NCBI RefSeq assembly: GCF_935822925.1
Contig: NZ_CAKXZS010000025.1
Span: forward strand, 1 to 64,000
DNA: 64,000 bases
DNA from: Mesorhizobium ventifaucium
GTDB lineage: Bacteria; Pseudomonadota; Alphaproteobacteria; Rhizobiales; Rhizobiaceae
Reading direction: 5' to 3'
The position numbers and the translations under genes are program-made. The notes under the pieces were generated by a model. That model was not told the origin of the DNA. It saw only the letters and a list, made by a program, of their open reading frames with translations, and made no database searches. Positions 34,857-44,090 of this stretch are shown one piece after another (the first letter of the stretch is position 1; every line of letters begins with the position of its first letter).

Positions 34857-35873
34857 CTACTCCGCCTCGGCCACCATCTGACGCCCACCAACCCAGTTCC
34901 GCCAGGCTCTCTCGTCGCCGTGGAACACGTTGAGGTCGATGCGCCCCCTCACCCCATGCGACAGGCCGGAGCCGGAATACTGCCAGAACACCCATTTGCG
35001 GCCGGGATAGACCTTTGAAGGGTGCTGTGCCACCGCGCGCAGCCAGAACGGATAGTCCAGAAATGCGCCTCTGAGATTATCGCGGTAGAAATCAGGCGCG
35101 GTGTAGATGATCGGCCGCTGGCCGTAGTGGCGCTCAAGCTTGTCCATGAACACCTGCATCTTCTCCAGCACCTTCTGCCGCGACGGCCGCCGCTTGCAGC
35201 TGGATTCGCCGTTCCACTCGACATCGATCACCGGCGGCAAGGCGCCCTCGACCCTCGGGACGTTGCGGATGAACCAGTCGGCCTGCTCGCCGGCGGTGCG
35301 GCACCAGTAGAAGAAATGGTAGGCGCCGCGCTTGAGGCCGGCGGCGTCGGCATTGCGCCAGTTCTTCCTGAACATAGGGTCGAGATGATCGCCGCCGTCG
35401 GTCGCCTTGATGTAGGCAAAGTTCGCTCCCTGCGCGCGCAGCTTGTCCCAGTTCACGTTGCCCTGCCAGCGCGAGACATCGACGCCGTGAACGGCGAGGT
35501 GTCTGGGCGAGGCCCTGCCGAAATTGATCGGCTTGGCGTCACGAAAACGATAGCGCTGGACCGGCTCGGCGAGGATCGGTGCCGCCCGTGCCAGCCGCTT
35601 CGGCGCCACCAGGGCAATCGGCTCGACGGGTGGTTCGATGCTTTCGGCAGGCTCCGGAGTGGCCATTGCCACAGTCTGCTCCGTCGCCTCCTCCTGCGCG
35701 AAGTCGGGTTCGGCATCGGCAGCGCCGACCGACGCCACCGGCGCGGGCGGCCGCACAACCGAGCTGGTCGTCTCGCTGGACGGCACTTGCAGCGCGTCAA
35801 CGCCGGACGTGGATGTGCAGCCGGCAAGGCAAAGTGACGCGATCGAGAAGATGACGACGCCTGATAACCGCAT
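34857..35873 (-). CDS. GH25-type lysozyme lipoprotein
   Basis: A 338-residue predicted cell-wall hydrolase of glycoside hydrolase family 25. The signal peptide ends in the lipobox LAGC. A Pro/Glu/Ala-rich linker of about 90 residues is followed by the catalytic barrel with HGVDVSRWQGNVNWDKLRAQ (first Asp), GANFAYIKATDGGD, PPVIDVEWNGE (the acid pair DVE) and KWVFWQYSGSG. An in-frame upstream start at 35915 would put residues before the signal peptide, so 35873 is chosen. It would cleave peptidoglycan, anchored in a membrane by its lipid. Confidence 0.9.
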   Translation of the reverse strand: MRLSGVVIFSIASLCLAGCTSTSGVDALQVPSSETTSSVVRPPAPVASVGAADAEPDFAQEEATEQTVAMATPEPAESIEPPVEPIALVAPKRLARAAPILAEPVQRYRFRDAKPINFGRASPRHLAVHGVDVSRWQGNVNWDKLRAQGANFAYIKATDGGDHLDPMFRKNWRNADAAGLKRGAYHFFYWCRTAGEQADWFIRNVPRVEGALPPVIDVEWNGESSCKRRPSRQKVLEKMQVFMDKLERHYGQRPIIYTAPDFYRDNLRGAFLDYPFWLRAVAQHPSKVYPGRKWVFWQYSGSGLSHGVRGRIDLNVFHGDERAWRNWVGGRQMVAEAE

Positions 35874-36013
35874 CTGGACCTGTACGCAGAACACAACAGA
35901 CCGAGGGCAAGACAACGCCGCCGGACAAACCAGTCCGGATTACTAACGAGAAATTGCCAACAAAGTTTGAATCAAATCGTTAGGGCAGATGGGCTGGGCA
36001 AACAGAATACATG

Positions 36014-36096
36014 GCGGGCTCGCTAATCACCGTAGCGGTGAGAGCCTGGAAACGCCGCAGGAAGGCGCGAAGGATCGCCGACGCCTGCAGGCCCGC
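36014..36096. other. Structured intergenic element (three-way junction)
   Basis: GCGGGC at 36014-36019 pairs with GCCCGC at 36091-36096 and encloses two hairpins. One is CACCG/CGGTG at 36028-36040. The other is GCAGG/CCTGC at 36057-36088, itself holding GGCG/CGCC at 36064-36079. All stems are perfect. It lies between the small gene ending at 36100 and the GH25 gene, so it may be a leader, a repeat or an RNA. I cannot match it to a known riboswitch class. Confidence 0.4.
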
Positions 36097-36099
36097 TGC

Positions 36100-36348
36100 C
36101 TAGCCGCACAACCATAGCTTGTGGCAGCTCTCGGCTACCATATGAGCGGGAGGGATGGAGCGGTCGGTGCCGAGGCGATCGGAGTTGGGGCGATCGGTGG
36201 CGGGATTGACCGACGCATCATCATCCCGACGAACCTTTTCTTCAAGCAGCGAGCGAAGCTCGGCCGGCTGCACGCGGTCACGCTCCATCACGAGCCTAAC
36301 CATCGGATCGCTCAAAAGCTCATCCAGGGTGTTGATTCTGTCATTCAT
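36100..36348 (-). CDS. Small hypothetical protein, 82 residues
   Basis: Unknown function. MNDRINTLDELLSDPMVRLV followed by MERDRVQPAELRSLLEEKVRRD is a helical, charged N-terminal half; the rest is low-complexity and polar. A strong site AGGAGG lies six bases before the ATG at 36348, which decides against the longer frame to 36396. The protein looks like a small rhizobial regulator or adaptor, but I cannot place it in a family. Confidence 0.65.
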   Translation of the reverse strand: MNDRINTLDELLSDPMVRLVMERDRVQPAELRSLLEEKVRRDDDASVNPATDRPNSDRLGTDRSIPPAHMVAESCHKLWLCG

Positions 36349-36516
36349 CCGTCGCCTCCTTCGACTGCCGACCCGCAGGCAATAGATAGGCGGCAATGAT
36401 GGCTCGCCAATGACGCTTTGCCGACTATCTCGTGTCCCGGACGAAAAAATCTGGGCACGCCCTGTGCTTGAGTTCGCCTGTACTTCGGTTCGCCTGTGCT
36501 TCAGTTCGCCTGTGCT

Positions 36517-36905
36517 TCAATTCGGGGGTGGCGCGCCTTCATATTGCGGCAGCCCGTCGTCGAGCTGTACCCAGGGCTGCTTCGAGGCGGTCCAGATATG
36601 CATCTGCGGCTTAAACATGGAAGGATCGTCGAGCGAGCCTGAGGTGACGCCGATGATGCCGGCGGAATCGTGCCGGGAAAACAGCGTCGTGCCGCAACAT
36701 GAGCAAAAGCCGCGCTTGAGATCGGGCGAGGAATTCACCAGCGCCACCGGCCCGTCGATGGTCACATCGTCGATGCGGAACAGCACGCGGGCGTTGAAGG
36801 CCGCGCCCAGCGCCTTCTGGCAGAGCCGGCAATGGCATACGCGCTCGTTGATCGGCGCGGCATCGGTGCTGTAGCGCACAGGCAGCCACCCTGATATTTC
36901 GCCAT
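36517..36905 (-). pseudogene. GFA-family (CENP-V/GFA) gene with an N-terminal deletion frameshift
   Basis: Glutathione-dependent formaldehyde-activating (GFA) proteins bind zinc through CxCG, CHCxxCQ and CxxCG motifs. From 36905 one frame gives MAKYQGGCLC and then drifts. Another frame supplies VRYSTDAAPINERVCHCRLC, KALGAAF and FCSCCGTTLF. The family's GGCLCGAVRY block is missing a few residues, and the DNA reads CTGTGCGCTAC. This would arise if about 10 bases between two GTGC copies were lost. The product would lack the first zinc-binding pair or be out of frame, so the gene is probably dead. Confidence 0.7.
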
Positions 36906-37125
36906 TGCCTGCGCCCCTCTTTCTGAAGATTGGCGGCAAGGTAGCTGCCGTCATAGCAGCGTCAATTGAAAAGCCTTGATAGGGCCATCTATGGCTGTGA
37001 TGCGGGAGATGTCATTGGGGCCCAGCGACGTGTGCCGGATACCAAAGGCTTATAGCCGGCTTCAGAGGGATAAGTCTGTCCGGCCATCTCGCGGGATATG
37101 GGCCGGACAGGCCGTTGTCAGGTGG

Positions 37126-38082
37126 TTATTCCGTTTCGCTGACAATCTCGTCCCAGGTCTTCACCTTGGTCTCGCCATTGAGGAAGGGCAGCGTGACTGC
37201 TGTCAGTTCCGGCGCGAAAAACACGTCGTAGTGGGTGCGGTTCGGCAGGATGGCCAGGCGGTTCTGCGCCAGGTTCTCGCGCATCCAGCCGGCGTCCTTC
37301 AACCCGCCGCCGAGCATCTGATAGAACTTGATCTCATGCTCGGGCCGATACATGTCGCTGTCGCCGAACACCAGCATGACAGGCATCTTCAGCTTCGGCA
37401 CGTCGGCGGAGTAATCGTAATCCTTGCGCATGTGGGCGCCGAGCTGATCGAGCAATTTCGGAAAATCCTGCGGGCGCGGCGCGACCGCCACGTAGGATTT
37501 GTACATCGGCGTGTCCTTCATCATGTCGGCCATCGCCGCGCCGACCTGCGCCTGCTGAGTGCGCATGTCGGCATAGAAGCCGTCCGAGGCATAGCCGGTC
37601 GAGACCAGCACCAGCCGGCCCACTGTCTCGGGATGCTGGACGGCCATGCGGAAGGCGACGCCGCCGCCCAGCGAATAACCCATGACGTCGACTTTGTCGT
37701 AGCCGAGCGCCTTGACGATCGCCGCCATGTCGTCGCCCATTGCCTCCAGGCTCAACGCCCGGTCGCCGAGCGCGGTGCGGCCGTGACCATGCAGGTCGAC
37801 GCCGATGACGGTGCGGTTCTCGGCAAGCTTCGGCAGGATCGGCGCGAACATGTCGGTGGTGCCGAGCCCACCATGCAGCAGAAGCAGCGGCTCGCCCCGG
37901 CCAAAGACGGCGTAATAATAATTCAGGCCGTTGATCGGCAGCAGGCCGGATTTCGCTGGCTTCGGCATTGCTTTCGTTTCGGAGGTCATGGGGGGCTTTG
38001 CCTCCTCGGCTTTGGTGGCTCCCGGCGCGGCGAAGAGCGCTGCGGCCGAGGCGAGAATGGCGAAAAACATCGATCTGGACAT
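37126..38082 (-). CDS. Secreted alpha/beta hydrolase
   Basis: A 318-residue alpha/beta hydrolase with an N-terminal signal peptide (FFAILASAAALFAAPGATKA). The fold is visible in LLLLHGGLGTTDMFAPILPK, DLHGHGRTALGD and the nucleophile elbow MGYSLGGGVAFRMAVQHPE. MLVFGDSDMYRPEHE holds the acid, and the histidine is probably in NRTHYDVFFAPEL. AAGGAG lies six bases before the ATG at 38082. It is co-directional with the SRPBCC gene 26 bases upstream and probably shares its transcript. The substrate is unknown. Confidence 0.9.
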   Translation of the reverse strand: MSRSMFFAILASAAALFAAPGATKAEEAKPPMTSETKAMPKPAKSGLLPINGLNYYYAVFGRGEPLLLLHGGLGTTDMFAPILPKLAENRTVIGVDLHGHGRTALGDRALSLEAMGDDMAAIVKALGYDKVDVMGYSLGGGVAFRMAVQHPETVGRLVLVSTGYASDGFYADMRTQQAQVGAAMADMMKDTPMYKSYVAVAPRPQDFPKLLDQLGAHMRKDYDYSADVPKLKMPVMLVFGDSDMYRPEHEIKFYQMLGGGLKDAGWMRENLAQNRLAILPNRTHYDVFFAPELTAVTLPFLNGETKVKTWDEIVSETE

Positions 38083-38108
38083 GTCGGTCTCCTTGCGTCC
38101 CGCCGATA

Positions 38109-38594
38109 TCAAAGCCGCTTGGCGACTTCTTCGAGCTGGTCGGCGCACTGGCCCCAGCCCTCGTGAAAGCCCATCTTCTCGTGCTGTTCGCGGTCAGTGA
38201 CCGACCAATGCGCAACCCGGGCGATGTAGCGGGTCTTGCCCTCGCCCTCATCCTCGAAGGTCAGCACGACCGTCATGAACGGCTTTTCGGACGGCTCCCA
38301 GGCCTTTGTGTAGGCGTCGGTGAGAACAATCTTTTTGCCGGGCACGACTTCGAGGAAAACGCCGGGATTCGGGAATTCGTTGCCGTCGGGTCCGGCCATG
38401 ACAACCAGGCTGGAGCCGCCGGTGCGCACGTCCATTTCGGCGCGCGGCGTCGTCCAGGGCTTTGGCGCGAACCATTGCGTCACGAGTTTCGGCTCGGTCC
38501 AGCAACGATAGACGTTCTCGCGCGGCGCATCGATGATGCGGGCAAGGACCAGTTCACGGTCGGAGTTGGGGGCGATGTCGAGCTTGGTCGTCAT
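38109..38594 (-). CDS. SRPBCC (AHSA1-like) domain protein
   Basis: A 161-residue START/Bet v1-fold protein of the AHSA1 branch. REVYRCWTEP-like residues appear as ENVYRCWTEPKLVTQWFAPK, followed by the family's glycine-rich strand and MTVVLTFEDEGEGKTRYI, with the C-terminal helix HEGWGQCADQLEEVAKRL. GAGGAG precedes the ATG at 38594. Such proteins bind hydrophobic ligands. A partnership with the hydrolase downstream is inferred only from the shared direction and short gap. Confidence 0.9.
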   Translation of the reverse strand: MTTKLDIAPNSDRELVLARIIDAPRENVYRCWTEPKLVTQWFAPKPWTTPRAEMDVRTGGSSLVVMAGPDGNEFPNPGVFLEVVPGKKIVLTDAYTKAWEPSEKPFMTVVLTFEDEGEGKTRYIARVAHWSVTDREQHEKMGFHEGWGQCADQLEEVAKRL

Positions 38595-38801
38595 GATGGT
38601 CTCCTCACTGTTGATTGGCTTCGTGCCAAGGACGAGCCACGAGAGCGCGGGCCGACACCGCCAACGAAATAATGTCGACAACATCCGTACTTTACGTCGA
38701 TCTGCCAGTAGGCGCTGCAGGGATCTGACGGGTCGGAAGTATTCCTTCGTTCACTTCGGCGGGCCATCATAAACATTCTGGATTGGCCAAGCCTCCAACT
38801 T

Positions 38802-39413
38802 CGTCATCCCTGGGCGAAGCAGGAGCGAAGCTCCGTCGCGGAGACCCTGGGATCCATTCCGTGACCACGGCCGAAGAATGCAGCGGTGCACAATTCAGCA
38901 CCGTAGCAGCGCTCCGAAGTCGCGGCATGATGGGGTGGACGGCGCCCGACGGCATCGGATGTGCCAGAGTGGCGAGTCATACCGTTGCGGCCTGGCGGGC
39001 AGGGTGGCGCCTTCGTCGCCGCCGTCAAGGCCGCTTCGCGCCGCCTGCGGCGGTGACCTGCGGCCAGCCTTGACCGCCGGCTCAGCGCGGCGCCGACATG
39101 CCCGCATAGGCCGCAACGGAGAAACACCCAACACAAGCTCTTGCAACGGAAGGAAGATGGGCGTGATCGATCGATCTGTGGCGCGCGAAACTCCGAAGGA
39201 TCCATTGGCCAACGGAAACCGCTGGCATGACTGGAACGGGCGTCGCGAACCCCACCTTGGCCAGCGGTCGCAAGGACCGCATTCAAAGGCCGGACATATG
39301 GACGCAAGCGATCGAAAATACCCCAGAACGACCGTTGCAGGCAGGGCGCCGTCCACATGGATCCTGGGGTCTGCGCCGCGTCGCTTCGCTCCTTGCTCCG
39401 CCCCAGGATGACG
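38802..39413. repeat. Composite inverted-repeat element, 0.6 kb
   Basis: The left outer arm (38802-38858, CGTCATCCCTGGG to GGGATCCAT) and the right outer arm (39357-39413, ATGGATCCTGGGG to CCAGGATGACG) are imperfect inverted copies. An inner exact 13-base inverted pair, GTGGACGGCGCCC, lies at 38935-38947 and 39344-39356. The roughly 400-base interior has only frames in atypical arginine-rich composition, which I treat as chance. No transposase is present. It fills most of the gap 38595-39507. Confidence 0.7.
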
Positions 39414-39507
39414 AAAAGACCGACGCTTCAGCTAATCGCCGAGGCACGCGTCACATCAGCACGCGACCAAAGCCTTCCGCGCCGAGGACCATATCGCTCC
39501 GTGACCG

Positions 39508-39756
39508 TCAGTGGCGCTTGGCTTGCACCAGATAGGCGTCGACCTCGGTCTCGCCGAGCCACTTTGCCGCTTCCAGCCGGTGCAGGCCTTCGACCAGGAT
39601 ATGGCGCTTGCCGTCGTGGCGCACCTGGATCGGCGTCTTCATGCCGTTTTCCAGAATGTCCTCGGCCAGATGCCGGACGGTCTCGGGATGCAGCGTCTTC
39701 CTGCGCGCGGTCGGCACGTAGATGTCGTCCACCTTGACCTTTTGTACTCTCAGCAT
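39508..39756 (-). CDS. ParB-N-domain mini-protein
   Basis: An 82-residue protein consisting only of a ParB/sulfiredoxin-like N-terminal domain. VDDIYVPTARRKTLHPETVR, LAEDILENGMKTPIQVRHDG and HILVEGLHRLEAAKWLGETE correspond to the family's strands and GEHRL-type box, here GLHRL. No DNA-binding or CTP-domain segment follows. GGGAG lies before the ATG at 39756. It could be a free nuclease-like or kinase-like Srx-fold protein rather than a partition protein. It is divergent from the dimethylformamidase-like gene. Confidence 0.75.
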   Translation of the reverse strand: MLRVQKVKVDDIYVPTARRKTLHPETVRHLAEDILENGMKTPIQVRHDGKRHILVEGLHRLEAAKWLGETEVDAYLVQAKRH

Positions 39757-39900
39757 GTCGGCTCCCGTGGCGGAAAAGGCCGCCCTTTGTGAAATAATCT
39801 GTTTGGCAGGCAAGGCCAAGGCCGGCTGTGAGCTATCGCTGGCCTGATCGTTTCCGATTGACGCTTGCCGAGCAGATGGCCGAAATGGCGATCTTCGATC

Positions 39901-41553
39901 ATGCCGGTATCCATGACTGACTTGCCGACCGAATTCCCCGATTTCGGACTGACGCCTCACCAGCGCCGGCAAGCGGTGCGCGGCCACTACTGGGAATGGC
40001 CGGGCATGGATGGCGAATGCGGCGAGATCTGGTGCTACAGCGACCGTTTCTCATACCGTCGGGGCGAGACGGTGGTGCTGCATGTCAGCTCGACAGCCTC
40101 CAGCTTCAGCATGTCGATCGTCCGCGACGGCGGCGCCGAGACGCAGCTGTTCGAGAAGGCTGGGATCGCGGCACGCTGGCAGGATACACCCGACCAATGT
40201 TCGGTCGTGGGCTGCGGCTGGGACGCGTCGTTTGAATTCCGCGTCGGCGACGACTGGCCGTCCGGGGCCTACCGCGCCACGCTGACGGCGGATGGCCGCG
40301 ACGGCAAGCCGATCCGCTGCCATCATCTTTTCATCGTTAGCCCGCAGCCCGGCAAGAAACGCGGTCGTGTACTGCAGGTTGCAGCCAGCGGCACCTGGCT
40401 TGCCTACAATACCTGGGGCGGCTCCAATCATTACGAAGGCATCACCGGCCCGAACCGCGACCAGTATGCCCCAAGGGTGTCGACGCAGCGGCCGTGGTGC
40501 CGCGGCTTTGTTGTTCTGCCGAAGGAGGCGCCGCGCGTGCCGCTCGAGGTCGCCGTGCCGCCGAAGACCGTGCCGCGCTATCCACATATGGAATGGGCCT
40601 TCGCCACCGGCCATTCGAAGAAATATGCCTCGTCCGGCTGGGCAAGCTACGACAGTCACTTCTTTCGTTTTGCCGAGCGCGCCGGCTATGGGGTCGATCT
40701 CGCCAGCCAGCACGAATTGCATTTCTCGCCCGAAATCCTCGACGGCTATGACTGCGTCGTCTTCGTTGGCCATGACGAATATTGGACGTGGGAGATGCGC
40801 GACGCGGTCGACGCCTATGTCGAGCGCGGCGGCCACGCGGCACGCTTCGCCGGCAATTTCATGTGGCAGACCAGGCTGGAGGACGAGGGCCGCCGGCAGG
40901 TCTGCTACAAATACCGCGCCCGTGCCGAGGACCCGGTCTATCGGGGCGGCGACGTGACCCGCGCCACCAACTCCTGGGAAGCACCGGAAATCGGCCGGCC
41001 GGGTGCGACGACCTTCGGGCTCAATGCGACCAGGGGCCTCTACGCCGGCTGGGGCGGTTGCGCGCCGCGCGGCGTGCGCGGCTTTCCGGTCTACCGGCCC
41101 GACCATTGGGCGTTCGCCGGCACAGGCATCTATTACGGCGACCTGCTCGGCGCCGACAGCCATGTCTATGGCTATGAGGTCGACGGGCTCGACCACGAGA
41201 TCCGCCGCGGACTGCCCTACCCGACGCCCGACAGCGGCGCACCGGATGGGCTGCAAATTCTCGCCGTCGGCATGGCTGCCCAAGTCGAGGAGAGCGCCGA
41301 TATCCCGTTCGAAGACCAGTTCCTCGGCGACGAGGACGGACGCTTCACCGCCGAAACGCTGTTCGGCGAGGCGAGCGAAGCCAATCTAGACAAGGTCAAG
41401 CGCGGCAACGGCATGATCGTCAATTTCCCGCGCGGCAAGGGCGAGGTGTTCCACGCCGGAAGCTGCGAATGGGTCGCCGGCCTGCTAAGGCAGGACGCGA
41501 TGGTCGAGCGCGTCACCAAGAATGTACTCGACCGCTATCTCGGAAAGTCCTGA
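39901..41553 (+). CDS. N,N-dimethylformamidase-beta-family protein
   Basis: A protein of about 550 residues resembling the large subunit of N,N-dimethylformamidase, an iron-dependent amidase. VLQVAASGTWLAYNTWGGSN, PYPHMEWAFATGHSK-like and VVFVGHDEYWTWEMRDAVDA are the visible family blocks. GDEDGRFTAETLFGEASE and VNFPRGKGEVFHAGSCEW mark the C-terminal part. Start choice is uncertain (39901 or 39913; no clear ribosome site). No small alpha subunit is adjacent, so amidase activity on another amide is as likely as on dimethylformamide. It is the first of a co-directional run to 45633. Confidence 0.78.
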   Translation: MPVSMTDLPTEFPDFGLTPHQRRQAVRGHYWEWPGMDGECGEIWCYSDRFSYRRGETVVLHVSSTASSFSMSIVRDGGAETQLFEKAGIAARWQDTPDQCSVVGCGWDASFEFRVGDDWPSGAYRATLTADGRDGKPIRCHHLFIVSPQPGKKRGRVLQVAASGTWLAYNTWGGSNHYEGITGPNRDQYAPRVSTQRPWCRGFVVLPKEAPRVPLEVAVPPKTVPRYPHMEWAFATGHSKKYASSGWASYDSHFFRFAERAGYGVDLASQHELHFSPEILDGYDCVVFVGHDEYWTWEMRDAVDAYVERGGHAARFAGNFMWQTRLEDEGRRQVCYKYRARAEDPVYRGGDVTRATNSWEAPEIGRPGATTFGLNATRGLYAGWGGCAPRGVRGFPVYRPDHWAFAGTGIYYGDLLGADSHVYGYEVDGLDHEIRRGLPYPTPDSGAPDGLQILAVGMAAQVEESADIPFEDQFLGDEDGRFTAETLFGEASEANLDKVKRGNGMIVNFPRGKGEVFHAGSCEWVAGLLRQDAMVERVTKNVLDRYLGKS

Positions 41554-41554
41554 C

Positions 41555-42934
41555 ATGCTGAAGTCCCAGAACCCTGCCCCGGACACCGAGACGCGCCTGC
41601 CGTCGAATCTGTTCTATCTGTCCGGCCTGCGCCGGCCGCTGGTCGACCGCGCCGAAGGCATCTACATCTGGACGCAGGACGGCCGCCGCTTCATCGACGG
41701 ATCGAGCGGACCGATGGTCGCCAATATCGGTCATTCCAACCGCAACGTGCTCGATGCGATGAAGCGGCAGATGGATCGCGCCACCTTCGCCTACCGGTTG
41801 CATTTCGAGAACGAGCCGGCCGAGGACCTGGCACGGGAATTGGCCGGAAAGCTGCCCGAAGGCCTGGACCGGATCTTCTTTGTCTCGGGCGGTTCGGAAG
41901 CGACGGAATCCTGCATCAAGCTTGCCCGGCAGTGGGCTCTCGCCACCGGACAGGCCAGCCGCTGGAAGGTGATCACACGCTTTCCCTCCTATCATGGCGG
42001 CACCCTCGGGGCGCTCGCCGTCACCGGCGACGATGCGCTGGCCGAGACCTTTGCGCCGATGATGCAGGTCATGCCGACGGTGCCGGCACCCGTCGCCTGG
42101 CGCGACCGCGATAATTTCTCGATGGAACAGCGCGGCATCCGCTACGCCGACATGGTGGAGGAGAAAATCCTCGCCGAGGGACCGGAAAGCGTGCTCGCCT
42201 TCATCATGGAGCCGGTCGGCGGCGCTGCCACCGCGGCGCTGGTGGCGCCGGACAGCTATTATCCGCGCATCCGCGAAATCTGCGACCGCTACGGCATCCT
42301 GCTCATCCACGACGAAGTGATGAGTGGTGCGGGCCGCACCGGCAAATTCCTCGGCGGCGACCATTTTGACTGCAAGCCCGACATTGTCGCGCTGTCGAAG
42401 GGACTGGGCTCGGGCTATGCGCCGCTCGGCGCGCTGGCTGCACCACTGCGGCTGGTGCAGCCGTTGCTCGCCTCCGGCGGCTTCCAGCATGGCCATACCT
42501 ACGCCGGCAATCCGCTCGCCTGCGCCGCCGGGCTCGCCGTGCTCGGCGAGATGGATCGTCTCGACCTGATCGCCAACGCGGCTGAGATGGGCGATATTTT
42601 GATGGCCGAGTTGAAGGGGTTGGCCAAGCGGTTTCCGTTTATCGCCGACGTCCGTGGCAAGGGCCTGCTCCTAGGTGCCGAGATGGTCGCCGACCCCGAC
42701 ACGCTGAGGCCGATCGCACCGGCGAAGAAGGCCACCCAGCGCCTGCTCGACCTCGCCTATGAACGAGGGCTGATCATCTATGGGCGAAAGGTCAAAGGCG
42801 GCGTCGACGGCGACAATTTCATGGTGGCGCCGCCGATGATCGTCACCCGAGAACAGATTAGCGAGATCGTCGCCATCATCGGCGACTCGCTGCAGGTGCT
42901 GGCCGGCGAGCTCGACCTGCCGGTCGAAGGCTGA
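41555..42934 (+). CDS. Class III pyridoxal-phosphate aminotransferase
   Basis: A 459-residue aminotransferase that moves an amino group, probably from an omega-amine or beta-amino acid, to a keto acid. DGSSGPMVANIGHSN, FFVSGGSEATESCIKLARQW and the aspartate block LLIHDEVMSGAGRTGKF are diagnostic. The PLP-binding lysine lies in DIVALSKGLGSGYAPLGA. The ATG at 41555 begins one base after the stop of the amidase-like gene, so both are likely one unit. Substrate class is inferred from the neighbouring BKACE gene. Confidence 0.92.
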   Translation: MLKSQNPAPDTETRLPSNLFYLSGLRRPLVDRAEGIYIWTQDGRRFIDGSSGPMVANIGHSNRNVLDAMKRQMDRATFAYRLHFENEPAEDLARELAGKLPEGLDRIFFVSGGSEATESCIKLARQWALATGQASRWKVITRFPSYHGGTLGALAVTGDDALAETFAPMMQVMPTVPAPVAWRDRDNFSMEQRGIRYADMVEEKILAEGPESVLAFIMEPVGGAATAALVAPDSYYPRIREICDRYGILLIHDEVMSGAGRTGKFLGGDHFDCKPDIVALSKGLGSGYAPLGALAAPLRLVQPLLASGGFQHGHTYAGNPLACAAGLAVLGEMDRLDLIANAAEMGDILMAELKGLAKRFPFIADVRGKGLLLGAEMVADPDTLRPIAPAKKATQRLLDLAYERGLIIYGRKVKGGVDGDNFMVAPPMIVTREQISEIVAIIGDSLQVLAGELDLPVEG

Positions 42935-42938
42935 AAAA

Positions 42939-43867
42939 ATGGCGCCGCGGAAAGTCATCATCACCTGCGCCGTCACCGGGTCGGTGCACACGCCGTCGAT
43001 GTCGCCGCATCTGCCGGTAACGCCGGACCAGATCGCCGCAGACGCGATCGCTGCTGCCGAAGCCGGCGCCTCAATCCTGCATCTTCACGCCCGTGATCCC
43101 GGGGATGGGCGGCCGACCGCGATCCCGATGTGTTCATGCAGTTCCTGCCGCGCATAAAGCAGGCGACCGATGCGGTGATCAACATCACCACCGGCGGCTC
43201 CTCGCTGATGACGCTCGACCAGCGGCTGGCCGCACCGCTCAGGGCCGAGCCCGAAATGTGCTCGCTCAATATGGGCTCGATGAATTTCGCGCTGTTCCCG
43301 ATGCTCGACCGGCCAAGGCAATGGCAGTCCGAGTGGGAGCCGAAACTGCTGGAAGCGACACGCGACACGATCTTCAAAAACACCTTTGCCGATATGGAGA
43401 CCGTGCTCGAAAGACTTGGAAAGGGCTGCGGCACACGCTTCGAATTTGAATGCTACGATGTCGGCCACCTCTACTCACTGGCGCATTTTCGCGATCGAGG
43501 TCTGGTGTCGCGACCTCTGTTCATCCAGTTCGTGTTCGGCATTCTCGGCGGTATCGGTGCCGATCCCGACAATCTGGTCCATATGAAGCGCATCGCCGAC
43601 AAACTGTTCGGCGACAGCTACCAGTTTTCGGTGCTGGCCGCCGGGCGCCACCAGATGCCGATGATCTCGATTGCGGCGGCCATGGGCGGCAATGTCCGCG
43701 TCGGGCTGGAAGACAGCCTTTACGACGGCCGCCAGCTGGCAAAGTCCAATGCCGACCAGGTGCGCCGCATCCGCAGCGTGCTCGACGGGCTGTCGCTGGA
43801 CGTCGCCACGCCGAGTGAGGCGCGTGAGATGCTGGCGCTCAAGGGCGGCGATCGGGTAGCGTTCTGA
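42939..43867 (+). pseudogene. BKACE (DUF849) gene with one frameshift
   Basis: Beta-keto acid cleavage enzymes condense a beta-keto acid with acetyl-CoA and split it. The first frame gives KVIITCAVTGSVHTPSMSPH and GASILHLHARDPGDGRPT, which holds the zinc-binding HxH. The second frame gives VFMQFLPRIKQATDAVINIT, then FECYDVGHLYSLAHF and GNVRVGLEDSLY. The shift is at 43120/43121; one lost base between ACC GC and GAT CCC GAT explains it. With that base restored the gene is open for about 309 residues, a normal family length. The break may be a mutation or an error. It follows the aminotransferase by four bases. Confidence 0.82.
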
Positions 43868-43897
43868 GATGATGATTTGAGATGCTTGCGTTCCGTC

Positions 43898-44070
43898 CCA
43901 CCCCCCTCTGTCCTGCCCTCTTTGCCACCACTTGGCATCTCCCCCTCAAGGGGGGAGATCGGATGTCACGAATGGTTTCGCCAATTGCCAACGTCAGAGA
44001 GGTGGGCACAGCGGCGAAGCTGCCAATCTCCCCCCTTGAGGGGGAGATGTCCGGCAGGACAGAGGGGGGT
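43898..44070. repeat. Pair of inverted CTCCCCC-type repeats
   Basis: A copy reading CACCCCCCTCTGTCCTGCC to GGGGGGAGATCGGATGTC is followed, after about 60 bases, by the inverted copy CTCCCCCCTTGAGGGGGAGA to GGCAGGACAGAGGGGGGTG. The pair separates the BKACE gene from the GNAT gene inside the cluster. Same family as 11883-12090. Confidence 0.8.
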
Positions 44071-44090
44071 GCCTGGGCGCCCCATTTATC

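Noticed and set aside
38804..39358. Minus-strand frame of 184 residues within the composite repeat
   Set aside because: Arg/Ser/Cys-rich composition typical of a chance frame in GC-rich repeat DNA; it coincides with the inverted-repeat element.
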